Notes: generated by a model from the letters alone, not told the origin. 16,426 nt of DNA from CAVOBC01 sp963693635 (GCA_963693635.1 CAVOBC010000068.1:1-16426), one strand, 5' to 3'; counted from the first letter of the stretch, positions 7,646 to 14,578 are shown. Program-made: numbers and translations.

Positions 7646-7673
7646 CGATCCAATCTCGGTTTCCAAGCGTAAG
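7646..7673 (+). promoter_or_regulatory. Putative RpoE/ChrR-type promoter driving the lipid-modification operon
   Basis: CGATCC (7646-7651) is followed after 16 bases by CGTAAG (7668-7673), which puts 18 bases between the -35 element and TAAG, the spacing of Rhodobacter RpoE promoters. It matches five of six -35 bases and the full CGTAAG element. The predicted start lies about 24 bases before the ATG of the FAD oxidoreductase gene. The two -35 elements of the divergent promoters are separated by only two bases. Confidence 0.7.
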
Positions 7674-7703
7674 TGGATTCAATGACACAACGAAGTCTCT
7701 TTC

Positions 7704-9014
7704 ATGTCCAGACAGTCTACCCCCCAGAGCATCGTGGTGATCGGCAGCGGCATCGCGGGCTTGAGCTGCGCGTGGCTGCTTGCGAATCATGGCCGCAAGG
7801 TGACCTTGCTGGAGGCCGACGATCGGGCCGGTGGCCACACGAACACGGTCGATGCCTGCATCGATGGGCGAAAGGTTGCCGTTGACACCGGCTTCATCGT
7901 TTTCAACGAGGAGAACTACCCCAACCTCACCCGCTTGTTTGCCCACCTGGGACTTGAGACCATTGCCACCGACATGTCCTTTTCTTATTCGGGGCAGGGC
8001 CTCGAATACGCGGGCGGTCGCGGGCTGAAGGGCATCTTTGCGCAGCCATACAATGCGCTGCGGCCCGACTTCCTGGCGCTGCTGATGGACATTCGCCGCT
8101 TCTATACCAGCATGCGCGGCGCGGACGTGCCGAGCGGTATCACGCTTGATCAACTCCTGTTGTCAGGCAACTACTCGCCCATGTTTGCGGACAGGCATCT
8201 GAAGCCGATGGCTGCCGCAATCTGGTCGACTGACGTTGACCGGATCGGCAACGTCGACGCGCGCAGCTTCGTCGACTTCTTCACCAATCACGGCCTGTTC
8301 GAACTCGACGGGCGACCGCAGTGGCGTACTGTTGCCGGTGGGAGCGGGAAATATGTGGGCCCGCTGCTCGAGGCACCGATCGAGCTCATGCTGAACGCGC
8401 CTGTCGATGCGGTCGACTCGATCAACGGGCACGTCGAGGTTAGCGTGCGTGGTAAGCGGCGCTGTTTTGATGCGGCCGTCGTTGCGACCCATTCGGATCA
8501 GGCTCTCGCGCTGCTCGGCACGGGTACTGCGGAAGAGAAACGCATACTTTCTGCGTTTAGCTACACGCCATGCCGGGCATACCTTCACTGCGATCCGGCC
8601 TTCATGCCAAAGCGCCGACGAGCCTGGGCGAGTTGGAATTATCTGGAACAGGCCGATGGCAGCCTCTCTGTCACTTACTGGATGAACAACCTACAACGCC
8701 TTGCGACCCATGTGGATCTCTTCGTCACCCTCGACCCTACGCCCGAGCCAGAAGGCGTGCTCGCGGTATTTGACTACACGCACCCGGTCTTCGACACCTG
8801 TACGGCCCGCCTCCAAAGTGAATTATGGGACCTTCAGGGCAGGCGCAACATCTGGTTCTGTGGGGCCTGGTTTGGCCACGGCTTCCATGAAGACGGCCTG
8901 CAAGCCGGCCTGGCGGTCGCCGAAGAGATCAGCGGCGGGGCACGACCCTGGGGCTGGGACCGAACGGATCATCCGCGGGTGGCGGTTGCACCTCGCCATG
9001 TGTTTTCGGCATGA
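7704..9014 (+). CDS. FAD-dependent amine oxidase-like oxidoreductase
   Basis: A 436-residue flavoprotein with an N-terminal dinucleotide-binding fold, VVIGSGIAGL (11-20), followed by TLLEADDRAGGHTNTV (34-49). This is the amine oxidase/phytoene desaturase-like arrangement (GxGxxG, acidic residue at the strand-two end, then GGH). The C-terminal NIWFCGAWFGHGFHEDGLQAGL binds the FAD end and is typical of the family found next to DUF1365 and CFA-like genes. By context it probably oxidises or desaturates a fatty acyl chain in the membrane rather than an amine. The ATG at 7704 has only a weak ribosome-binding site. It overlaps the next gene by four bases (ATGA), so the two are translationally coupled. 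Confidence 0.93.
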   Translation: MSRQSTPQSIVVIGSGIAGLSCAWLLANHGRKVTLLEADDRAGGHTNTVDACIDGRKVAVDTGFIVFNEENYPNLTRLFAHLGLETIATDMSFSYSGQGLEYAGGRGLKGIFAQPYNALRPDFLALLMDIRRFYTSMRGADVPSGITLDQLLLSGNYSPMFADRHLKPMAAAIWSTDVDRIGNVDARSFVDFFTNHGLFELDGRPQWRTVAGGSGKYVGPLLEAPIELMLNAPVDAVDSINGHVEVSVRGKRRCFDAAVVATHSDQALALLGTGTAEEKRILSAFSYTPCRAYLHCDPAFMPKRRRAWASWNYLEQADGSLSVTYWMNNLQRLATHVDLFVTLDPTPEPEGVLAVFDYTHPVFDTCTARLQSELWDLQGRRNIWFCGAWFGHGFHEDGLQAGLAVAEEISGGARPWGWDRTDHPRVAVAPRHVFSA

Positions 9015-9808
9015 ATAGCGCGATCTATTTCGGCAACGTCTCCCACGTTCGGAATGGACGTGCAAGGCACCGGTTCCGCCACCGGCTGCCATGGTTCCTC
9101 TTCGACCTCGACGAACTCAGCGAGCTTGCAGAGCGTCTTCCGCGCTGGCTGTTTGCAGTTAACCGCCCGGCGGTTTTCAGCTTTTGCGAGGCCGATCACG
9201 GGGCGCGTGACGGAGCGTCGTACCGAACCTGGCTGACAAATCTTGCAGAGCGCCACGGCATTGTCTGCGACCGATTCGAAGTTCTGTGTCTGCCAAGGAT
9301 CTTCGGTTTTGTCTTCAATCCGCTGACTGTCGTCTATTGCTATGACGGACGCGACAAGCTCTCGGGAATGATTTACGAGGTTCACAATACCTTCGGCGAC
9401 GGCGTGCACTATGTTTATCGCAGACCCGCGGTTTATCGCAGGCCCGTGCGGTCATCGGATGGCCTGGAAGAGCATTCGATTGAGAAGACTCTCCATGTAT
9501 CGCCCTTTTTCGGTACGGACGGTTGCTATCGCTTCAGTGTTCGGCGGCCGGGCCTGAATGTAGCCGTCGCCATTCACTACGACGACGAAGCGGGTTCGAC
9601 ATTACGTGCCGATTTCGCCGGTTCGCGCCGGGCGTTTGGTAGGCCGCAACTCATCTCGACCCTGTTTTGCTATCCACTCGCTACCCTCGGCGTCGTCGCC
9701 GACACCCTGTGGCAGGCGGCGCAGTTGTGGGTCAAGGGCATTCCCGTACATCGGCGGCGGCCATCGGTCCCGTCCAAATCCATGTCCAACACCGAAACCC
9801 AATACTGA
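9011..9808 (+). CDS. DUF1365 domain-containing protein
   Basis: A 265-residue DUF1365 protein. It has the N-terminal GNVSHVR with FRHRLPWFLFDLDEL, the central LPRIFGFVFNPLTVVYCY (94-111), VHNTFG (124-129) and the later KTLHVSPFFG, all characteristic of the family. Its biochemical role is not established; it is recurrently found between an FAD oxidoreductase and a CFA-like methyltransferase. Residues 135-146 hold an in-frame duplication, VYRRPA then VYRRPV, from an 18-bp tandem repeat. The start overlaps the stop of the FAD gene. The CFA-like gene follows after 24 bases. Confidence 0.92.
   Translation: MNSAIYFGNVSHVRNGRARHRFRHRLPWFLFDLDELSELAERLPRWLFAVNRPAVFSFCEADHGARDGASYRTWLTNLAERHGIVCDRFEVLCLPRIFGFVFNPLTVVYCYDGRDKLSGMIYEVHNTFGDGVHYVYRRPAVYRRPVRSSDGLEEHSIEKTLHVSPFFGTDGCYRFSVRRPGLNVAVAIHYDDEAGSTLRADFAGSRRAFGRPQLISTLFCYPLATLGVVADTLWQAAQLWVKGIPVHRRRPSVPSKSMSNTETQY
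9413..9448 (+). repeat. In-frame 18-bp tandem duplication inside the DUF1365 gene
   Basis: Units 9413-9430 and 9431-9448 both begin GTTTATCGCAG and differ at two of 18 positions. They encode VYRRPA and VYRRPV. The near identity suggests a fairly recent slippage duplication, in a likely surface loop just after the conserved HNTFG segment. Confidence 0.85.
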
Positions 9809-9832
9809 CATCGACATCGAAGGAACCCATTG

Positions 9833-11017
9833 ATGAGCATCAATACGTTCGATTTACAAGGGCAGGCCAATCCGCGTGGATTCGCCTGGCTAACGCGGTT
9901 CATACGCCGCGGTACGCTGACCATACGTCTGCCCTCGGGCAAACCGCTGACCCTCCGGGGAGGGGCCCCGGGTCCGGATGCAACGCTGACGCTAAATAGA
10001 TGGCGTGCCGTCTCGCGGCTCCTTCGCCGCGGCGCCCTGGGATTCGCCGAAGGCTTCATTGCTGGTGACTGGCACAGTGACGCTTTGCCAACACTGCTTC
10101 AGCTACTTGGCGAGAACCTAGATACCTTGCAGCACTTCGCCAACGGAATCCCCTTCGCGCAGCGTCGTGACCGCGAAAACCATGTAAGCAATCGCAACAA
10201 CGAGTCCGGAAGCAGGCGCAACATCGCCTGCCACTACGACCTCGGCAATGATTTTTTCGGCCATTGGCTGGACGAGACAATGACCTATTCGGCCGGCATC
10301 TTTCGCCATGCCGACGAGAACCTCGCAGCCGCCCAGCGTCGCAAGAACGAACGCTTGTGCGAGATCACGGCCGTCCAGCCCGGCCATCGCGTGCTGGAAA
10401 TCGGTTGCGGCTGGGGCGGATTGCTTGAGATGCTTGGTGGACGCGGCATCGACGCACTGGGCATCTCCCTCTCAGTGGAACAGGTCGCCTATGCCAACAC
10501 GCGCCTCGGTGGCCTCCCGTCCGCACGCGCGGTATTCAAGGATTACCGGCATCTTGATCGTCGCTATGACCGGATTTACTCAGTTGAGATGTTCGAAGCT
10601 GTTGGCGAGGAGTATTGGGATGTCTATGCAGCCAAGCTTGCTGCATCGCTAACTTGCGACGGTGTTGCAGCCCTGCAGATCATCACCATCGATGAGGTGG
10701 CCGCGGCCGGTTACCGTCGGCGGCCGGACTTCATCCAGCAGTACGTCTTCCCTGGCGGCATGCTGCCGACCCGGAGCCAGGTGCGCAGCCTCTTTTCACG
10801 CCACGGTCTCTCGGTGACGGATGAGTATCGTTTTGGTGTCGACTATGCCGATACCATCGCCATCTGGCGCGAACGGTTCGAAGCAGCGTGGCAGGAGATT
10901 TGTCCGCTTGGCTTTGACGATCACTTCCGCCGCCAGTGGCTCTACTACCTTGCATACTGCGAAGCTGGCTTCCGGAGCGGCCGTACCGACGTCATCCAGA
11001 TCAGGTTGGAACGCTGA
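9833..11017 (+). CDS. Cyclopropane-fatty-acid-synthase-like SAM methyltransferase
   Basis: A 394-residue class I SAM-dependent methyltransferase of the CFA synthase family. It has YDLGNDF (135-141), the SAM-binding GCGWGG (191-196), VEMFEAVG (251-258) carrying the conserved catalytic-site Glu, and DFIQQYVFPGG (299-309). By family it acts on unsaturated acyl chains of membrane phospholipids. The segment that reads MQYSCAYW in E. coli Cfa is MTYSAGIF here (Ala153 for Cys139), and the E. coli HTIG segment is ITID here (Ile for His266). Both are bicarbonate-site residues in E. coli Cfa, so the product may be a methylated or methylene acyl chain rather than a cyclopropane. The ATG at 9833 is preceded by AAGGAA. 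It is the last gene of the operon. Confidence 0.92.
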   Translation: MSINTFDLQGQANPRGFAWLTRFIRRGTLTIRLPSGKPLTLRGGAPGPDATLTLNRWRAVSRLLRRGALGFAEGFIAGDWHSDALPTLLQLLGENLDTLQHFANGIPFAQRRDRENHVSNRNNESGSRRNIACHYDLGNDFFGHWLDETMTYSAGIFRHADENLAAAQRRKNERLCEITAVQPGHRVLEIGCGWGGLLEMLGGRGIDALGISLSVEQVAYANTRLGGLPSARAVFKDYRHLDRRYDRIYSVEMFEAVGEEYWDVYAAKLAASLTCDGVAALQIITIDEVAAAGYRRRPDFIQQYVFPGGMLPTRSQVRSLFSRHGLSVTDEYRFGVDYADTIAIWRERFEAAWQEICPLGFDDHFRRQWLYYLAYCEAGFRSGRTDVIQIRLER

Positions 11018-11135
11018 CTGGATCTATCGAGATGTCCGTTTGCGCTAGGCCGCATCGGGTCTGTCGCGTCCGTCCCGATTGAAACCCTCGTCTCCATCGA
11101 CAGAGCTATCGACGCCGTGTGTCGTCTCGACTTGT

Positions 11136-11178
11136 CGAGAATCGAGCAATGAGACGCCTTTGCGATTCTCGGCCCTTT
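11136..11178 (+). terminator. Putative terminator of the FAD/DUF1365/CFA-like operon
   Basis: A perfect nine-pair stem, CGAGAATCG (11136-11144) and CGATTCTCG (11163-11171), has an 18-base loop. It is followed by GCCC and then four T. It lies about 120 bp after the methyltransferase stop. The loop is long and the T-run short, so the call is tentative. Confidence 0.4.
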
Positions 11179-11292
11179 TCACTCATTCTGCTCGCACGGA
11201 CCCTTGTGAGGGGCGGGCTGAACAGGCCGGCGGTGACGCGCTGAGAGAGTTGACACCGGTACAAGCGATTGGTGCACCAACGCGGCGCTGCC

Positions 11293-11378
11293 CATGAGAT
11301 ATTAGCTGTAATGAATAGCCGTGATGAATAGCACTGATCAGTTGTCTGGCGCGCTACGCGACGACTAGTTATCTCATG
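11293..11378. repeat. 9-bp inverted repeat enclosing tandem repeats and a palindrome
   Basis: CATGAGATA (11293-11301) is repeated inverted as TATCTCATG (11370-11378). Between them lie two copies of ATGAATAGC at 11311-11319 and 11324-11332 (13-bp period) and the palindrome ACTGATCAGT (11333-11342). The whole is about 86 bp. It could be a small mobile-element remnant, a recombination site or a structured RNA. Confidence 0.6.
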
Positions 11379-11425
11379 TGCCACGCCCGCTTTGCACCTG
11401 CAGCGCACCCTAACGTCGCAATCTA

Positions 11426-11456
11426 TTGCCCGCCGTCACATCGCAACGGCGGGCAA
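11426..11456. repeat. Strong 11-bp GC-rich hairpin
   Basis: TTGCCCGCCGT (11426-11436) and ACGGCGGGCAA (11446-11456) form a perfect 11-pair stem with a nine-base loop. There is no T-run on either side, so it is not a classical intrinsic terminator. It is the most stable structure in the gene-free region. Confidence 0.7.
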
Positions 11457-11853
11457 AGTCAGATCGCCGAACGACTTACCATCACACGTGACGGATCACA
11501 GGATCCACGGCTTTCATTATGAAAGCATCCTCATTTGGCCCGGCCGTTTTTGTAACAAGCTTGTAGAACAAGGTCACTTCGATGCTACTGGCGGTTCCTT
11601 TCTTCTTTCCAATCGTCAGGGTCTAAGTTGGGTCTCCGTCTGACCTACTCCGTTCATCCGACACAACGTCCTCAGGCACCGTCGCGACGTAGCCGAAGAA
11701 GTCATAGCGAACTGCGGCGCGCGCGGGCGGGTGTGTCTCTGGCAGCAGAGGCCCGCGGTGGCCCTGCAGCGACGACAATAGGGGATGGCACTGCGCCCGC
11801 AATGGACTTGCGTGTCCACTAATGCATCGCTCGCGCCCGCCGCCGGGCACGGA

Positions 11854-12141
11854 TCACCGACCTTCGATACAAATACGGATACCTGTTCGCAATAAGACGA
11901 TGCCGCAACTCGTCATCCGTTGACGCACGGACTCCACACTTCGCTCGTCGCGCAAATATCGAGCGAGCCAGTATCGAGTCTGAAGAACGTCAGGCCTCTC
12001 TGACATCGACTTGAGAGCACCATGAGACTCGACCAGCACGCGCGGGTTTTCGGGCGCCGACGCGACGCACGCTCGAACTAACGCTGTCATTGCGCGTGTC
12101 GACAGCGGCTGGGGTGATTCCCGGGAGATTCCGGCAAGAAG
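11854..12141 (-). pseudogene. C-terminal tail remnant of the TIR-TPR gene
   Basis: Reading on in the same frame past the TGA at 12142-12144, the sequence stays open for 95 codons. It contains protein-like segments: ALVRACVASAPENPRVLVE, and later TRYWLARYLRDE. These resemble C-terminal helical repeats of TPR proteins. I read this as the end of the ancestral TIR-TPR gene, cut off by a third in-frame stop. An internal ATG at 12090 exists, but no ribosome-binding site or family supports an independent gene. Confidence 0.5.
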
Positions 12142-13123
12142 TCACTCTGCCAGCCGAACGTACTCGATCACCCGTTCTGCTTCGCCGCACTCCGCGAGCA
12201 GCAAGACGAGGTCATTTAGCAGTGCGACATAATCGATCAACCAGACGCCGCGCTTGCCGCTGAAGTCGATCGCGGCAAACCCCCGATGCGAGATCACATA
12301 CTGCGCCAACGCTTCTTCACCGGCGAGCGTCCTCCCCAGATACCAGGCACCACGCGCGTACAGAAATTGCAAGACGAAGTTGTCAGATTCCCGCTCCAAC
12401 AAGACTGCGGCTTGTCTGACTGACTCGCGCAGTTTCTTCTGCCCCGCTTCGAGATCACCCAAGAACGTCAGCGTCGGCCCGGGGCGCTGCAGCGCCCGGG
12501 TGTGATCATCCCGATAGCGGAAGCTGCCTGGATATCGCTCCGAGGTTACCTTCGCCTTCGCCTCAAGAACTGAAAAGCCCTTAGCTGCTTCCCTGACCCT
12601 GCCAAGCTCAAGGAGTGTACCCGCGCGCCATGCCAGTCCAGACAGATGTACGCCAGCCAATAACTCCTCGTCAGGCCAGAGCGAAAGCTGTTTGTCCATT
12701 TCCGCCAGGGAATTGTCAAAGGTAAGCAGAGCATCGCCAAATTCTCCTTTCTCGAACACTATCGTTCCAAGATTGACGTGCGCGTTGATCAGCTCAACCT
12801 GCCCGTCGAGGCGCGCAGGCGGCAAGGACCTCCGAGTGTTCAAGATAGGCCCGCAGATAGGGCACAGCCTTATCCAGAACACCACGCTCCCACCACGCAT
12901 AGCCCATCCAGAAACTGGCTTGAGACAGACTAAATCGCGTGTTCGGGCCTGGCGACATTGCAAAGGCGTGCCGTTGGGTCTCCAGCGCGTCGACGAAGTA
13001 GGGCATTGCGCCCGATACATCGCCCTCCAGTAGCCTGACCTCTCCCAACTATTGCAGGACGGTGCCACGTCGAGCCATGGCTAGCGCATCGAGGGATGTG
13101 ATGTCCGTGGTCGCGAAATAGTC
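12142..13123 (-). pseudogene. TPR-repeat remnant of a TIR-TPR protein (two stops, one frameshift)
   Basis: Directly after the TAG ending the TIR frame, the same frame continues DYFATTDITSLDALAMARRG, meets a second TAG at 13049-13051, then continues with LLEGDVSGAMPYFVDALETQ and WERGVLDKAVPYLRAYLEHS, typical TPR helices. At about 12812-12826 coding switches to another frame (RLDGQVELINAHVNLGTIVF) and runs to TGA at 12142. Later stretches such as LLAGVHLSGLAWRAGTLLELG and VRQAAVLLERE also look like TPR pairs. I infer a once-continuous gene of roughly 670 codons. The frame from 12142 upstream is open for about 300 codons, so a gene finder may wrongly report it as an intact hypothetical protein. 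Confidence 0.75.
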
Positions 13124-13885
13124 CTACGCTTTGGCCCCGACTTCATCCAGCACATCGAGCCGGCCAATCGGTTCGAGTCGGGTCCTCAGATCGACGATCA
13201 TAAACTCGACAAGGTCTTCAGCTTGCGCACTGCGCAGACCAGCCTCTCGTTCGGCGACGAACGCCGTCCACGCAAGCACGCTCATCACCACAATTAGGCC
13301 ACTGGCGGCTGCGGTGAACACGCTGAGTCGCCGATATTGTTGTGCCAGATCCCGACGCTTGAGCTCATCGAAGGAAACACTCAGGAGCCCGGCGATGATC
13401 TTGAGCGCGGCTGTTTGCTTTCCATCACGATCGGGATATATGTCCGCGGCCAGGGGTTCCGGGGCATCCCCCGTCACATTCCCTGCGGCATCGACACTCT
13501 GGGTTAAGGCGGAAGGGAAAGCCGTCGCTTCATTTCCGTCGACAATGATCGGGAACACCCGATCAGCGCGTCCCAGGGACTTGAAGTAGCGAATCTCCTG
13601 ATCCACCCATTGAGAGGCCCGCGCCGCTGGCGAACAAACAACGATGAGCGCGTCCGACGCCGACAGCGCAGACTCGACCTGGCTTGACCGGTCTGCCGCG
13701 CTCGCAAGCTCGTCACGATCCTTAAAGAGCGGTCGGATTCTCCCCGGGATGGTTGCGCCTCCGCGCTCCGTGTCCACCAGAACGCGCGGCACCCGATAAC
13801 TCTCGATCCGGCTGAAGAGCCAATCGGCCCATCGACGGTTTGCATGACTGTAGCTTATGAAGGCTCGATATCGCTGTCGCGGCAT
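13124..13885 (-). CDS. TIR domain protein with one transmembrane segment (N-terminal part of a broken TIR-TPR gene)
   Basis: A 253-residue frame with a TIR domain at about residues 5-120: RYRAFISYSHA (5-15), LFKDRDEL (53-60), SDALIVVCSPAA (77-88) and WVDQEIRYF (93-101). Glu97 sits where TIR NADases place their catalytic glutamate. A linker leads to one membrane helix (about 188-210) and then DLRTRLEPIGRLDVLDEVG (232-250), which in related proteins leads into TPR repeats. Here it ends at TAG 13124-13126, with TPR-like sequence continuing in frame. Related proteins are thought to act in signalling or defence. The ATG at 13885 begins just before the TIR domain but has no strong ribosome-binding site; a TTG at 13930 is the alternative. 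Expression and function as a truncated protein are unknown. Confidence 0.78.
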   Translation of the reverse strand: MPRQRYRAFISYSHANRRWADWLFSRIESYRVPRVLVDTERGGATIPGRIRPLFKDRDELASAADRSSQVESALSASDALIVVCSPAARASQWVDQEIRYFKSLGRADRVFPIIVDGNEATAFPSALTQSVDAAGNVTGDAPEPLAADIYPDRDGKQTAALKIIAGLLSVSFDELKRRDLAQQYRRLSVFTAAASGLIVVMSVLAWTAFVAEREAGLRSAQAEDLVEFMIVDLRTRLEPIGRLDVLDEVGAKA

Positions 13886-14237
13886 TAATCCGAACGCATG
13901 TGCCACACGACGGCACGGGGTGAGGGTCAAAGTAGCCTAATCTACCGGTCCTACCCGGAAAAGGGCAGAATCGCCGAACGATGTCGTGTCGCAGGACTTT
14001 CCGGCAAGTCGAGCGAAGACACTCCCCGCCAAAGCCCGGGTCAGGCCCGGCAACGGAGACGCGGGGTTGTAGACCGTCCCGGCAGGCTCTGTCCCTTCCA
14101 AATGTCCAACCGGAGCAGGCGTGGTGGCGCAGAAACGCCAGACCAGTAAGCCGCAGTACATTTGTACTTTTGTACTTGCCAACCCATATATACGGCATCA
14201 CGATATGGCAACGCATACGACGCATCGAGGCATGACC
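13886..14237. other. Divergent intergenic region between the TIR gene and vapB
   Basis: A 352-bp gap between divergently oriented genes. It must hold the promoters of both. The vapB side contains the repeated TGTACT elements and a possible promoter (listed separately). On the TIR side I see no clear promoter or ribosome-binding site. Confidence 0.5.
14155..14192 (+). promoter_or_regulatory. Putative vapB promoter with operator-like repeats
   Basis: AGTACA (14155-14160) and TGTACT (14163-14168) form an inverted repeat with a two-base spacer. A further TGTACT copy follows at 14171-14176, eight bases on. A plausible promoter overlaps them: TTGTAC (14162-14167), 17 bases, then CATATA (14185-14190). 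The repeats cover the -35 region, as expected for an operator bound by a VapB antitoxin that represses its own gene. The start codon is about 46 bp downstream. Confidence 0.55.
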
Positions 14238-14471
14238 ATGGAAACAACGCCAAATCTCGATGATCAGGTGTTGATGAACGCCAAGAAGCGAGCTACCAAG
14301 GACGGTATCACCTTGAACGCACTGGTCGAAGACGCCCTCAAGGCAAAGTTCTTGCAGTACGCACCGAAGGTTAGCTATCAGTTCAAACCAAAAGTCATCA
14401 CCGGCACAAAGCCGCCAAATGTTGATATCTCGGAACGTGATTCGCTCTATGAAGTCACCAACAACTCATGA
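14238..14471 (+). CDS. vapB: VapB-type type II antitoxin
   Basis: A 77-residue antitoxin. The N-terminal half (ETTPNLDDQVLMNAKKRA, then ITLNALVEDALKAKF) is a ribbon-helix-helix DNA-binding domain of the VapB type. The C-terminal half, ITGTKPPNVDISERDSLYEV, is the toxin-binding tail of the same family, so the antitoxin appears full length. I chose ATG 14238 because GAGG at 14227-14230 is correctly spaced; ATG 14232 lies one base from it and ATG 14205 has no site. The gene normally overlaps a vapC toxin gene, but here only a short toxin stub follows. It is probably autoregulated through the repeats at 14155-14176. Confidence 0.85.
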   Translation: METTPNLDDQVLMNAKKRATKDGITLNALVEDALKAKFLQYAPKVSYQFKPKVITGTKPPNVDISERDSLYEVTNNS

Positions 14472-14578
14472 TTGCCATTGGCGCGCAGGCACTTTGTCAG
14501 GGGCACGGCATCTCGAGTGTTCTCACGAATGATCGGGGCGTCGAGCGATTCAAAGGGATCTCTGTTCAATACCGTTGA
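14468..14578 (+). pseudogene. vapC: Truncated VapC (PIN domain) toxin, C-terminal stub
   Basis: An ATG overlapping the vapB stop as ATGA opens a 36-codon frame: IAIGAQALCQGHGI, then SVLTNDRGVERFKGISVQY. This matches the last part of PIN-domain VapC toxins, where IAA-x-AL-x-x-G leads to TND-x-x-F-x-x-x-xGL. The N-terminal two thirds, with the first catalytic acidic residues, are absent. A deletion probably joined the vapB end to the vapC C-terminus, so the product cannot be an active RNase. Confidence 0.72.

Larger units (their letters stand above)
11018..11853. other. 836-bp gene-free, palindrome-rich region
   Basis: I find no convincing gene. Short frames on both strands lack ribosome-binding sites and run through the palindromes. 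The region contains a terminator-like hairpin (11136-11178) and palindromes or inverted repeats at 11269-11280, 11293-11378, 11333-11342, 11426-11456, 11510-11526 and 11555-11564. A minus-strand frame at 11623-11850 contains a protein-like stretch (YDFFGYVATVP) that could be the remnant of a lost gene, but I cannot name it. Confidence 0.55.

Noticed and set aside
11392..11643. 83-codon plus-strand open frame
   Set aside because: It starts with TTG, has no ribosome-binding site, runs through several hairpins and shows no recognisable motif.
13049..13126. Programmed amber readthrough in the TIR-TPR gene
   Set aside because: Two TAG codons plus a frameshift and a later TGA fit decay better than suppression.
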